The notes: generated by a model not told the origin, from the letters alone. DNA of 24,666 nucleotides from Puniceicoccales bacterium (GCA_031273725.1 JAISRG010000001.1:1-24666), one strand, 5' to 3'; shown: positions 1 through 8,505, counted from the first letter of the stretch. Numbers and translations: made by a program.

Positions 1-245
1 TGAGCTGAAAGTCCCTTCCTGTTGAGATAGAGACAAATTGAGCGTTAATCCATTGTGCCGTACGCTGAGCCTTAACGTCAAATTCCATTTTTGACACAAA
101 GAAACCATTTCTCCTCGATCACAAAACCAGATACGAAGATTTTGTTTTAGGGAAATATGTTTATATAGTGTGGGCTATAAGATAATATCATTAGATTCTA
201 AGGCCTGTAGATAGCGAGGCTAAGGCTAATGGGTCGTGAAACACC
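1..245. other. Left-edge stretch without an intact gene
   Basis: No complete reading frame is present. On the minus strand one frame is open from a stop at 175-177 to the window edge. It contains an ATG at 108 preceded by AGGAG at 111-115 (only 2 bases apart), which would give the first ~36 codons of a gene leaving the window. A second minus-strand frame from the ATG at 88 is also open to the edge. Neither translation resembles a family I recognise, so this may be a gene start or non-coding debris next to the epimerase relic at 246-381. No tRNA-like fold was seen. Confidence 0.25.
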
Positions 246-381
246 CTATATATTTTCAAATCCCCTGTTGTTCAATTCACCAATCAGAGCACTCCCTATA
301 AATCCAGTAATATCGGTGACTCGAATAGTTTCTCCTTCTGAGAGTTTCATGGGTCTGGACAATTAAAATCTTTCGAATCAT
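246..381 (-). pseudogene. hldD: Relic of the N-terminus of a nucleotide-sugar epimerase (hldD-like)
   Basis: On the minus strand the frame beginning at the ATG at 350 reads 34 codons to a TAG at 246-248 and contains VTDITGFIGSALIGELNNRG. This closely matches the first Rossmann strand, glycine loop and helix of extended SDR epimerases such as ADP-heptose 6-epimerase (usual form VTGxxGFIGSxL). The first glycine of GxxGxxG is Asp here. About 30 bases upstream, in another frame, the ATG at 381 opens MIRKILIV, which is the usual start of such a protein. Joining the two would give a normal N-terminus, so the gene appears to have suffered an internal insertion or frameshift of about 40 bases as well as the early stop. 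No downstream catalytic Tyr-x3-Lys part could be found in 1-245. The family is fairly clear; the specific hldD assignment is inference, helped by rfaE2 being present at 13742-14221. Confidence 0.55.
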
Positions 382-599
382 TGGCAATAGCCAACATAAA
401 TTCCATGAGCTATTTTCAATGAAAATCAAAGGTATTGCGTGAATATATTTGTTTCAATTTTTTGAAAAATTATCCGAGCCACAACACAAAATATTAGACC
501 AATGGCATGTATTTCATAACAAAAATGATTCGAAATGCGACAAATTCCGAGGAAATATGAAATTTTAACGCTGATTAAGGTTTGGTATATCCATTTTAC

Positions 600-1067
600 T
601 TGCAAATCAAATGCCCGAAATGCGGCCATTTATGCTCGAAAGTTACCGATACGCGTGTGACCATGGATTTCCCTTCAATTCGTCGCAGGCGCGTATGTTT
701 GAAGTGTGGCCATAGATTTATCACAAATGAAATTGTGTGTGTCAAGTACCAATTGTTATTCAGCGGGATGATCGCGAAGAAGAATTTGACAGTGAAAAAA
801 TCAAAGCTAGACTCTTGAATGCGTTTACAAAACAGAAAGGGACAAAAGAAAAAGTTAATAATATTGTCAATGGCATCCTGGCAGGAATTGTCTCGAAAAT
901 ATCCGGAAAAGATTCAATCGGAGAAAATTGGAGCCATAGTCATATACCTACCAAGAGCGAGCGAACCGGTGGTATATCTAGGCTTTGCCAGCGTATATAA
1001 AAAGTTTGAAACGGTAAAAGATTTTGCCCTGGAATTTGAGCAGTTATCTTTAGACCTTCCCAAATAG
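600..1067 (+). pseudogene. nrdR: Frameshifted nrdR (ribonucleotide reductase repressor)
   Basis: NrdR is an ATP/dATP-sensing repressor of ribonucleotide reductase genes, built from an N-terminal zinc ribbon and an ATP-cone. The zinc ribbon is intact (CPKCGH near the start, CLKCGH about 24 residues later, with SIRRRR between). The protein is then split over frames. The first frame loses homology at the (GT)4 run 735-742. The ATP-cone continues two bases on (VPIVIQRDD, EEEFDSEKIKARL) until about 896-899. There an extra A in an AAAA run returns it to the first frame, which ends SEKIGAIV...FASVYKKF. Dropping GT and one A would restore a full-length protein of about 150 residues. The start is uncertain: TTG at 600 gives MQIKCPKC, TTG at 582 is possible, and the family's usual Met position is an ATC at 606. 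Both lesions lie in simple repeats, so base-call error is an alternative to true decay. Confidence 0.85.
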
Positions 1068-1297
1068 GGAATTAAGTAAAGAATAAACATGTCAGAATCA
1101 TATTTTTATTTTTGCATTTTTTGCACAAAAAACACGACGAAACTAATATTGTGGTTCTTGTGTAAATTTTTTTGTTGAAACTAATCATTCTATATGTTAT
1201 TGCAAGCTTATCACGTGAAATTACTGAATTTTTGACATAGATGATTGACTCTTGTGGGCACAAAAGCATCCCGCATGTTGTAATTGTGAAAGGCAAT

Positions 1298-2623
1298 ATG
1301 AGTATTGAAATAGGCCATGAAATAACAAAACGCTTTGGAGTGTTGATAGAAAAGAAAATCTATGGGGAAGAGTTGACAGACAATGAAATACAAGAAATAA
1401 CGAATGTTATAATTACCGCTAAAATCCCCGATTTTCAATTATCGGCTTTTTTGATGGCAGTGTATTTCCAAAGCATGAGTATCCAGGAAGCCTCAACATG
1501 GACGGAAGAACTAATGCTGTCCGGTGAGATCGTGGATACCGGAATAATTTCTTATCCGAAAATTGATCGGTGTTCAACTGGAGGAGTAGGAGACAAATCG
1601 GCTTTCGCATTGATGGCAATAGCCGCTTGTTGTGGAATAGCAGTACCGACGTTGGTTGGCAGTTATGATGGGTTGATAATTTCTGATTTAGACAAAATCT
1701 CATCTATTCCGGGGTTTGATTATAAATTTGATGCCAAGAAATTTCAAAAACAACTTAAAAAAATAGGGTGTTGCTACTATAAGCAGCCAGAAAATGTCAC
1801 ACCCGTTGATGGAATTCTTTATAAAATCAGGCGTTTAATTGGCATGATTCCCAGTGTTCCTCTTGTGACAGGAAGTATTTTGGGGAGCAAGCTATCTTCG
1901 GGAGTAGATGGCGTTGTGGTCGACGTAAAATGGGGCAACGGTTCATTTGTAAAGGATTTAGAGAAGGCTAAACAGCTTGGAAGAATGGCAACCCGCGTTT
2001 TCAGGACTTTGAATAAAAAGTGTATCGCGGTGGTGACAGACGCCAATCAACCATTGGGTAAAACGGTGGGAACTTGGCTGGAAATCGAAGAAACCATCGA
2101 ATTGCTTAGGGGTCAAGGCGATGCCGAAATGCAAGATTTAATCATGCGAGTTGGTATGGAGCTCATCAGATTGGCAGGAGTTGCAGGGTCGACATTATCG
2201 GCCAAACAGCTAATTGTAAAAAAACTTTCCGATGGATCAGCTTTGAATAAATTCAAAGAATTGATAGCAGAACAGGGAGGAGATACATCGTATATCGATA
2301 ATCCGGAAAAGTATCCAAAGGCTAAATATTCACGTAAACTCTCTGCGCAAAAACGAGGATATATACATACGGTAAATGCTAGTATGATTGCACGGGGAGT
2401 GAGCATTTTATCCAAAAAGTCAGATGGTACCATAGATCATATGGTTGGAGTGTCCGACATAATGAAAGTTGGTATGCAAATTAAACAAGGGGAGCCGCTC
2501 ATAATGATTCACTATAATGATGAGACAAATCTTGAACCGGCCCTAAAGTACTTTAGAGATGCATACAGATTGGCCCCAAAAAGACCGGCATTAAATGAAT
2601 TAATTGTGGAACGTATTGCATGA
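1298..2623 (+). CDS. deoA: Thymidine/pyrimidine-nucleoside phosphorylase homologue, active site not conserved
   Basis: The 441-residue product has the normal length and domain order of the family: an N-terminal helical domain (EELTDNEI, KIPDFQLSAFLMAVYF), the glycine-rich core (CSTGGVGDK), the DxK strand (VVVDVKWGNGSF), QPLG, and a C-terminal domain. ATG 1298 is preferred over ATG 1241 because AAAGG lies 4 bases upstream and the family length fits. Key residues have changed. The KHSTGG catalytic lysine-histidine is Arg-Cys (codon 1571 is TGT). The phosphate-binding segment GRGLGHTGGT is replaced by GSYDGLIISD (about 1658-1687). The lysine after SIM/LS is Ser (GSILGSKL). The arginine of YKIRR and the serine of GSIL remain. 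Phosphorolysis therefore looks unlikely; either a non-enzymatic or altered role, or an early pseudogene still open. The stop is three bases before oppA, so the two are probably co-transcribed. Confidence 0.75.
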   Translation: MSIEIGHEITKRFGVLIEKKIYGEELTDNEIQEITNVIITAKIPDFQLSAFLMAVYFQSMSIQEASTWTEELMLSGEIVDTGIISYPKIDRCSTGGVGDKSAFALMAIAACCGIAVPTLVGSYDGLIISDLDKISSIPGFDYKFDAKKFQKQLKKIGCCYYKQPENVTPVDGILYKIRRLIGMIPSVPLVTGSILGSKLSSGVDGVVVDVKWGNGSFVKDLEKAKQLGRMATRVFRTLNKKCIAVVTDANQPLGKTVGTWLEIEETIELLRGQGDAEMQDLIMRVGMELIRLAGVAGSTLSAKQLIVKKLSDGSALNKFKELIAEQGGDTSYIDNPEKYPKAKYSRKLSAQKRGYIHTVNASMIARGVSILSKKSDGTIDHMVGVSDIMKVGMQIKQGEPLIMIHYNDETNLEPALKYFRDAYRLAPKRPALNELIVERIA

Positions 2624-2626
2624 TAT

Positions 2627-4234
2627 ATGAAAATTGCGTGGCTATCTTTTGTGATTTCCCTATGTTTGCTCGTTGGGTGCAAAGAGAAGGAAGAGATTGT
2701 TATCCAACAAGATCTGAGGATCTCTTCACCATATGAACTGCTAGGTGCAGATCCACAGAAAATATACTGTAACAGTGACTATAAGGTCATGCATGCAGTT
2801 TTTGAAGGACTGGTAGTTCCCGATCCCGAAACGATGAAACCGCTGCCCGGTGTGGCAGAACGATGGAATGTATCACCCGACAAAAAAAGATATGAATTCT
2901 TTCTAAGAGATAATGCGATGTGGTCAGATGGGACTCCTGTTACAGCTGAAGATTTTGTCTATGCTGTCGAACGGGCACTATCATCTAAGTTCGCTTGTAC
3001 GTCGGTGGAAGTATTTTTTCCCATTCGCAATGCCAGAGAATTTTTCAATAGGAAAATTCGAAATTTTTCCAAGGTTGGAATACGTGCAGTCGATGCTCGA
3101 ACGCTGGTAATTGAACTGGAAAAAAGTAATCCATATTTTCTAATGACCATAATGCACCAGTGCTGGTTTCCACTAAATAAAAAAGTTGTCGCATCCATAG
3201 AAGAGTATAGTCGCCCTTTGAACTACTTATCCGATCATTTTAAATTGAAAATCATTTCCAATGGTCCATTTGTTTTTGCGGAAAGAAAGCCTGGGGTAAG
3301 TCTATCGTTGAGTAAAAATCCCAAATATTGGGATGTGGACAATGTATTACTGTCATCGGTGACATTTTTTGTGGATCGCAATCAGAGTTTAACCATAAAA
3401 AATTTTTCAGAGAAAAAGGTCGATATCTGTGAACTTCAATATGACGATGAGGCCACAATCGGAGATTGCTCACAGGAAAAAAATTTGGTGTTGTCTCCCG
3501 CATTCGAGTGCTTCGGCTTTGTATTTAACGTTACAAACCCAATTTTTCAAAACAAAAATATTAGACTCGCCATGGCCATGGCAATTGACCGAGAAAAATT
3601 ATTGGCAAAAATGGACAAGAACAAAGTTTTTGCAGCCTATTGCCTACTTCCTCCACACGATAAAAAATATGAAAGTATACCGCTGTTCAGGCAAGACATT
3701 CAATTAGCGCGCAAACTATTTGAGGAAGCGGGTTATAATTCTGTGCACAAATTCCCTACGATAAAGATATTGTGTAACGTGTTGGAAATGGAAACCTATC
3801 CCGACATTATAGAACAGGTTAAGCATGATTGGAAAAATGTCCTAGGAATAGACACTATTGTAGAAAGTAAAACTTTTGATTCTTTTTTCGACCATAGAAA
3901 AAGAGCAGATTTTGATGTAATGAAAGTTTCATATGGAGGGCTCTATTGCGACCCTGCATTTATCATAAACGTTTTCATGTCCCAAAATTCCCATAACTAT
4001 GGCAGGTGGGCAGACTCAACCTACGATGAAATAGTCAGGCGAATCGAGAAAACCGTCAACAAGAAAAAGCGTAGAAGACTGGTAAAAACTGCGGAATCAT
4101 ATTTAATCGATGAAATGCCAGCTATTCCGTTGTTTTTCAGCTCCCACTCATTTTTGGTCAACAAACGTGTAAGAGGGTGGTTTGCCAATCCAATAAATAT
4201 GCACCCACTTAAGTTCGTTTATTTTACCCATTGA
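2627..4234 (+). CDS. oppA: Peptide ABC transporter substrate-binding lipoprotein (OppA/SBP_bac_5 family)
   Basis: This 535-residue protein is the extracytoplasmic receptor type that delivers oligopeptides to an ABC importer. The N-terminus has one lysine, a hydrophobic stretch and a lipobox LLVGC with Cys18 as the lipidation site, so it should be membrane-anchored on the periplasmic side. Family hallmarks are the early VMHAVFEGLVVPDPET segment, the FFLRDNAMWSDGTPVTAEDFVYAVERAL block, the central PKYWDVDN strand, RLAMAMAIDRE, and the C-terminal WFANPINMHPLKFVYF. It starts directly after the deoA-like stop. No permease or ATPase genes (oppBCDF) follow here, so the transporter must be encoded elsewhere or the receptor is an orphan. 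Its last 87 bases are overlapped by a convergent minus-strand reading frame. Confidence 0.88.
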   Translation: MKIAWLSFVISLCLLVGCKEKEEIVIQQDLRISSPYELLGADPQKIYCNSDYKVMHAVFEGLVVPDPETMKPLPGVAERWNVSPDKKRYEFFLRDNAMWSDGTPVTAEDFVYAVERALSSKFACTSVEVFFPIRNAREFFNRKIRNFSKVGIRAVDARTLVIELEKSNPYFLMTIMHQCWFPLNKKVVASIEEYSRPLNYLSDHFKLKIISNGPFVFAERKPGVSLSLSKNPKYWDVDNVLLSSVTFFVDRNQSLTIKNFSEKKVDICELQYDDEATIGDCSQEKNLVLSPAFECFGFVFNVTNPIFQNKNIRLAMAMAIDREKLLAKMDKNKVFAAYCLLPPHDKKYESIPLFRQDIQLARKLFEEAGYNSVHKFPTIKILCNVLEMETYPDIIEQVKHDWKNVLGIDTIVESKTFDSFFDHRKRADFDVMKVSYGGLYCDPAFIINVFMSQNSHNYGRWADSTYDEIVRRIEKTVNKKKRRRLVKTAESYLIDEMPAIPLFFSSHSFLVNKRVRGWFANPINMHPLKFVYFTH

Positions 4235-4729
4235 AGTATTTCTATAGGTCTGGCCGTTGTTTCTTGTAATATATTCGGTCATTTTTTCCATAAAGAAATT
4301 ATACCCATATTGGTTATCCTGCGTAGGTAATGGAAATCCCGCGAAAGTGTTTATCGTCGCGGTATTCGAAGATAGCATAAAACAAATATTATTATTTGGC
4401 CGTGTCTTTTGGGCAATTTGCGTAACAAACGAATCATTCGCACACAAGACAGTAAACAAACAATTACCGCCTACGGTAGCGGCGATCTGTTCCAAAGATA
4501 TTAATATGGCATCAATGGAGGAATCAAGGTTGGAAGAATTTGGAATGTGCCATTTGTAAATTTTGGCAAAAGAAAAATCTTTTTCAGAAAGTGTTTTTTC
4601 ATCCGTCAACAGAAGAATTGCATCAAATTGTCCAACGAGGTATATTTCGTTGATCGTAAGGATCGTATTTTGGTCAAAGGACTCACCAATATTCGACAAC
4701 AAAACCAATGACACAACTAGGATGTTCAT
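4148..4729 (-). CDS. Hypothetical small secreted protein
   Basis: This 193-codon frame fills most of the gap between oppA and the secretin gene. The N-terminus (MNILVVSLVLLSNIGESF) is hydrophobic and signal-like though almost without positive charge. The body reads like a real mixed alpha/beta protein (FDAILLLTDEKTLSEKDF, SIDAILISLEQIAATVGGN). I recognise no family. The last 29 codons lie antisense to the conserved oppA C-terminus, so the native stop may have been lost and the tail may be read-through. No Shine-Dalgarno is evident before the ATG at 4727-4729. The start faces the secretin start about 105 bases away, so a shared divergent promoter region is possible. The plus-strand frames in the same interval look less protein-like. 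A decayed or spurious frame is the alternative. Confidence 0.45.
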   Translation of the reverse strand: MNILVVSLVLLSNIGESFDQNTILTINEIYLVGQFDAILLLTDEKTLSEKDFSFAKIYKWHIPNSSNLDSSIDAILISLEQIAATVGGNCLFTVLCANDSFVTQIAQKTRPNNNICFMLSSNTATINTFAGFPLPTQDNQYGYNFFMEKMTEYITRNNGQTYRNTSMGKINELKWVHIYWIGKPPSYTFVDQK

Positions 4730-4742
4730 GGACGGACACTTA

Positions 4743-4834
4743 TTTTAAAGTGAAAATCAGACAAGAATTTTTTTTGTAAAAAACAATTTGTTTTGCATAT
4801 TTAAAATGCCTTTGTACACTTCCTATCAGTGGAA
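4743..4834 (+). promoter_or_regulatory. AT-rich divergent upstream region of the secretin gene
   Basis: About 90 very AT-rich bases separate the minus-strand hypothetical gene from the secretin start. TTGTAA at 4774-4779 with an AT-rich hexamer about 17 bases downstream (ATATTT/TATTTA) is a weak sigma70-like candidate reading rightward. No palindromic operator is evident. Confidence 0.25.
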
Positions 4835-6817
4835 ATGGAATCGAAGAAAGTTAAGTATTTCGCACTACTTTTAATAGCTGCCCTATCGTTATCTGCCGAA
4901 CCTTCCATGGATAACATTGGCGAACTGCAACGGAAAATACTCACCCAATCCTCAAAATCGGATTCCGCCAACCAAAAACCAGAAATAAATTCGATAAAAA
5001 ATCATATGCCATCGATGGCCAAATCAAAGAAGGAAAAGGCCAATGTCCAATTTTTTGATGAAGAAAATGCCTTTCGCCAAACTACCCGTGAAGAATTGCT
5101 GGAGGAGGTTGAGCAGAGTTGGCAAACCCCACTTTCCAAAGATACGATTTTAGAAAACCATTCGGCCACCGCGGACCCTGATTTGTATGAAAATATACTC
5201 TTTGACAAGGCAAATAGCATCATCATTCCCGGGGTAAGATTCATAAATACTCCCCTGTCGCGTGTAATTGAATCATTGGCCAGCCTATCGGAGATTAACG
5301 ACACTACCTCCGATGAGAATGCAAAAGGGATGAATATTGTACTGCTTGGACTTGGTGGTGCAGAAAATGAGCCAATGGTAAATTTGAATTTGAAAAATAT
5401 TTCTTTCTACCGCCTGGTTGAATTAATTGCAAAATCAGTTGCCTACCAATTTGATATCACCAAAGATGCAGTCATTATCTACAAAGGGGACATGTCTGAA
5501 AACATATTAGACACGCACTTTTTTCCAATATCACGGGCAACCCTTGTCCGGCTAACTGGCATCCAAGGAATCAATCATCACCTATACAAGACTCCAAGTT
5601 CGCCGGAAAATATTGCCGACGAAGAGCGAGCCATAAAAGAATTTTTTCAGCGTGCGGGAATAAATTTCAAAGACATTGCCGGTAGCAATTTAGCATTCGA
5701 TGGGTCCCAAATAATTGTCACCAATACCGGAAGAAACCTAAGAAAAATTAGCAACATCCTTCGAAAATACTCCGAAGTCAAACAGGTCGAAATTGAGACA
5801 AAGTTTTTGGAAGTCCAGCAGGGAGCACTCGATGAATTGGGGTTTCGTTGGCAACTTGGAAATAGAAATCATGACAATAAAACATTTTTTCAAACCGGCA
5901 AAACCACCGACAATTTACAGCGCGATAGCCTGCGCACATTAGTCGAAACATTTGCGTCTACGAATTTTTCAAGGGGTGATGGCAAAATAGTTGGTCCAAA
6001 TTCCGAAACTAATCCCATTTCCATACCTAATCAACCTCCCGGGCTTCCTGGGCAAATAAATTTAGGCGCATCTGCCGTGCCGCTAACAAATTTTACCGGA
6101 GTTTTAAACAGTTTGCAGTGCAATTTGATGATTCAAGCATTGGAACAACATTCCGGCTCAGACCTTATGAGTGCTCCAAAATTGACGGTGCTTTCCGGAA
6201 AAACGGCAGAAATTGTCATAGCCATGGAATTACGCTATCCCCAAAGCTATGGAGATACGCATTCCGAAGTTGGTACTGGATATTCTGGCTTGGGAACATC
6301 GAGTTCCGCAGGAGTCACAATAACGGCAGGGACCCCGCAAAATTTTACCACGCGCAATGTTGGTGTGGAAATGAGCGTAACTCCCATCGTCGAAGTAGAC
6401 GATAGCATAAGTTTGCAGCTTGAACCAAAAGTTACCGAATTTGAAGGATTTGTTGAATATGGTGGCGTAAATGTCGCCGTAGCGTCTGGCAACACCGTCA
6501 CAATTCCATCCGGATTTTATCAGCCAATATTTTCAACGCGGGAAATTCACACGGAGGTTAATGTTTTCGACGGAGCGACCGTTGTTATGGGCGGCTTGAC
6601 CCGCGAAGAAATAAAAGAAGTAAGCGATAAGATCCCCATATTGGGCGACATTCCACTGCTTGGCAAATTGTTTAGATCCAAAAGCGAAACTACCCAAAAG
6701 CGCAACCTGCTGATTTTCGTCACTGCCCACACAATCTCTCCCTTAGGAAATAAAAAATTGCCGCCCAATGTGGGACAATCTGCGAGCCAAATGGCCCCAA
6801 ATCCAAGCCAAAAGTGA
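4835..6817 (+). CDS. Outer-membrane secretin (type II/IV secretion-pilus GspD/PilQ superfamily)
   Basis: Secretins form the ring-shaped outer-membrane pore of type IV pili, type II secretion and related machines. Sec-type signal peptide: charged start (ESKKVKY), hydrophobic core, Ala-Glu cleavage region near residue 22. There follows a low-complexity, Lys/Ser-rich linker to about residue 110. Next come N-domains: about 130-220 with VVELIAKSVAYQFDI-like STN/N0 features, and about 275-345 with KDIAGSNLAFDGSQIIVTNT and VEIETKFLEVQQGALDELG. The C-terminal secretin domain (about 425-640) has SAPKLTVLSGKTAEI, VGVEMSVTPIVE, GGLTREE and the signature IPILGDIPLLGKLF. Length and layout resemble the verrucomicrobial pilus secretins of the Amuc_1098 type, which is a family guess. 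No pilM/N/O, ATPase or pilin gene is adjacent. Start ATG 4835; GTG 4829 is also in frame. Confidence 0.87.
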   Translation: MESKKVKYFALLLIAALSLSAEPSMDNIGELQRKILTQSSKSDSANQKPEINSIKNHMPSMAKSKKEKANVQFFDEENAFRQTTREELLEEVEQSWQTPLSKDTILENHSATADPDLYENILFDKANSIIIPGVRFINTPLSRVIESLASLSEINDTTSDENAKGMNIVLLGLGGAENEPMVNLNLKNISFYRLVELIAKSVAYQFDITKDAVIIYKGDMSENILDTHFFPISRATLVRLTGIQGINHHLYKTPSSPENIADEERAIKEFFQRAGINFKDIAGSNLAFDGSQIIVTNTGRNLRKISNILRKYSEVKQVEIETKFLEVQQGALDELGFRWQLGNRNHDNKTFFQTGKTTDNLQRDSLRTLVETFASTNFSRGDGKIVGPNSETNPISIPNQPPGLPGQINLGASAVPLTNFTGVLNSLQCNLMIQALEQHSGSDLMSAPKLTVLSGKTAEIVIAMELRYPQSYGDTHSEVGTGYSGLGTSSSAGVTITAGTPQNFTTRNVGVEMSVTPIVEVDDSISLQLEPKVTEFEGFVEYGGVNVAVASGNTVTIPSGFYQPIFSTREIHTEVNVFDGATVVMGGLTREEIKEVSDKIPILGDIPLLGKLFRSKSETTQKRNLLIFVTAHTISPLGNKKLPPNVGQSASQMAPNPSQK

Positions 6818-6981
6818 CATTTTGGGAGGATACTATCATCAAAAAACACTGTTCGTTCGATTTTTTTACCTAACAAATCCCGCAAATTTGTCGTTTGTTT
6901 GAATTTTTACGAAAATTTTGCCAAAATCAAATATTGCGCTTGACTTGGAGTGGCAATTGTGAAATTTTATAACCCATCCTC

Positions 6982-8505
6982 ATGTTATCCACCGTTCAGT
7001 CTTGTGCCTTGCGGGGCATTGATGCTGTTAATATTGCCGTTGAAGTAAATTCCGGCGAGCGGGGCGATTTAAAATTTATAATCGTTGGATTACCAGATAC
7101 GGCCATAAAAGAATCCTGCGACAGGATATTTTCTGCGCTCGCAAATAGTGGATATGCCATCCCCCATACAAGGACAACCGTAAACCTGGCACCGTCGTAC
7201 ATTAGAAAAGAAGGCTCTTTCTATGATTTGCCAATTGCGCTCGGCGTAATTCAGAGTACGGGACAGTCCTACCTTAATGATTTGAATGAATTCATAATTG
7301 CGGGGGAGCTGGGGCTTTCTGGAAAAATTCGAGAGATCAAGGGTGGCCTCACCTTTGCCATACAAGCAAAGAAGGAAAAGAAAAAATTGCTGCTACCGGT
7401 GGAGTCTGCCCAGGAGGCATCTTTCGTCGATGGTGTGGAAATTTTCGCGGTGAATAATTTAAATGAAGCGGTCAAATTTTTGGCAGGCCAAATAAAATTA
7501 ACCCCACTCGGGCACAAAAACTTTCTTGCCACATTTAAAAAAGAAGACAATTGCCTAGATTTTTCCGAAGTAAAAGGCCAAGAAAGCTTACGTAGGGCCG
7601 TAGAAATTGCCGTTGCCGGAGGACATAATATTCTAATGATTGGGCCTCCGGGAGCTGGAAAATCGATGGTTGCTAAGCGCATACCGAGTATAATGTCAAT
7701 GCCGACCTTTGATGAATTCTTGGAAACGATGAGTATTTATTCTGCGGCAGGATTACTCATGGCGGAAAAAAGAGCCTATTTCGAACGTCCTTTCCGGTCC
7801 CCCCACCACACCATTAGCAATGCCGGCTTGCTCGGAGGAGGCAGCATTCCTTGTCCGGGAGAAATCTCATTGGCACACAATGGGGTATTATTTTTAGATG
7901 AGCTATCGGAATTTCGTCGGGCGACTTTGGAGTCTTTGCGCCAACCGCTGGAAGATGGCGATGTGACAATTTCCAGGAGCTCTGGAAAGGTCAAATTCCC
8001 TTGCAAGACGATGATCGTTGGGGCAATGAACCCGTGTCCATGCGGATATTTGGGTGATAAATCACGCAAATGCAAATGTAGCAATTTGGATATCCAGCGG
8101 TATAGGTCTCGCATTAGTGGGCCAATGATAGACAGATTCGACATACAAATCAATGTCCCTGCCGTCTCGGTGGAAGACATCCGATCAAAAAAGTCTTCCG
8201 AATCGTCCATGGATATGCGAGTCCGCGTCGAAATGGCATCAAAGATTCAATCGGAACGCTTCAAATTTTCGAAAAACAGACGCAATGCCAATATGTCTCA
8301 CAACGAAGTAATGAAATTTTGCGAACTTGATGAAAAATCATCCGTTTTGTTAGAAACGGCAATGAAGCAACTATGTCTTTCCGCCAGAGCCTATGATAAA
8401 ATTCTAAAAGTCAGCCGTACGATTGCAGATCTGGAATGTGAAGAAAAAATTTTATCACGCCACGTTTTAGAATCCATTCAATACCGTTCCATGGACAGGT
8501 CATAG
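6982..8505 (+). CDS. comM: YifB/ComM-family Mg-chelatase-like AAA+ ATPase
   Basis: ComM is a hexameric branch-migration helicase that helps integrate incoming single-stranded DNA in natural transformation. The 507 residues match the usual full length. Residues 1-170 form the Lon-protease-like N-terminal domain (ALRGIDAV, VGLPDTAIKES, PSYIRKEGSFYDLPIALG). The AAA+ module has Walker A GPPGAGKS (221-228), FRSPHHTISNAGLLGGG, Walker B GVLFLDE (301-307) and the Cys-rich NPCPCGYLGD...CKC zinc-like segment (350-366). The C-terminal Mg-chelatase domain holds LSARAYDKILKVSRTIADLE. All expected motifs are intact. It is preceded by a 164-base gap after the secretin and ends facing atpH. TTGACT lies 42 bases before the start, without a well-spaced -10. 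Confidence 0.93.
   Translation: MLSTVQSCALRGIDAVNIAVEVNSGERGDLKFIIVGLPDTAIKESCDRIFSALANSGYAIPHTRTTVNLAPSYIRKEGSFYDLPIALGVIQSTGQSYLNDLNEFIIAGELGLSGKIREIKGGLTFAIQAKKEKKKLLLPVESAQEASFVDGVEIFAVNNLNEAVKFLAGQIKLTPLGHKNFLATFKKEDNCLDFSEVKGQESLRRAVEIAVAGGHNILMIGPPGAGKSMVAKRIPSIMSMPTFDEFLETMSIYSAAGLLMAEKRAYFERPFRSPHHTISNAGLLGGGSIPCPGEISLAHNGVLFLDELSEFRRATLESLRQPLEDGDVTISRSSGKVKFPCKTMIVGAMNPCPCGYLGDKSRKCKCSNLDIQRYRSRISGPMIDRFDIQINVPAVSVEDIRSKKSSESSMDMRVRVEMASKIQSERFKFSKNRRNANMSHNEVMKFCELDEKSSVLLETAMKQLCLSARAYDKILKVSRTIADLECEEKILSRHVLESIQYRSMDRS

Noticed and set aside
426..629. 67-codon minus-strand frame ahead of nrdR
   Set aside because: It starts inside the nrdR zinc ribbon, has no ribosome-binding site and resembles no protein; treated as chance.
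731..745. Programmed frameshifting in nrdR
   Set aside because: No slippery heptamer with a downstream structure was seen and two separate shifts would be needed; decay or base-call error is simpler.
6841..6981. Terminator or promoter between the secretin and comM
   Set aside because: ACAAAT/ATTTGT forms a 6-base stem without a following T-run, and TTGACT has no -10 at acceptable spacing, so neither was listed as a feature.
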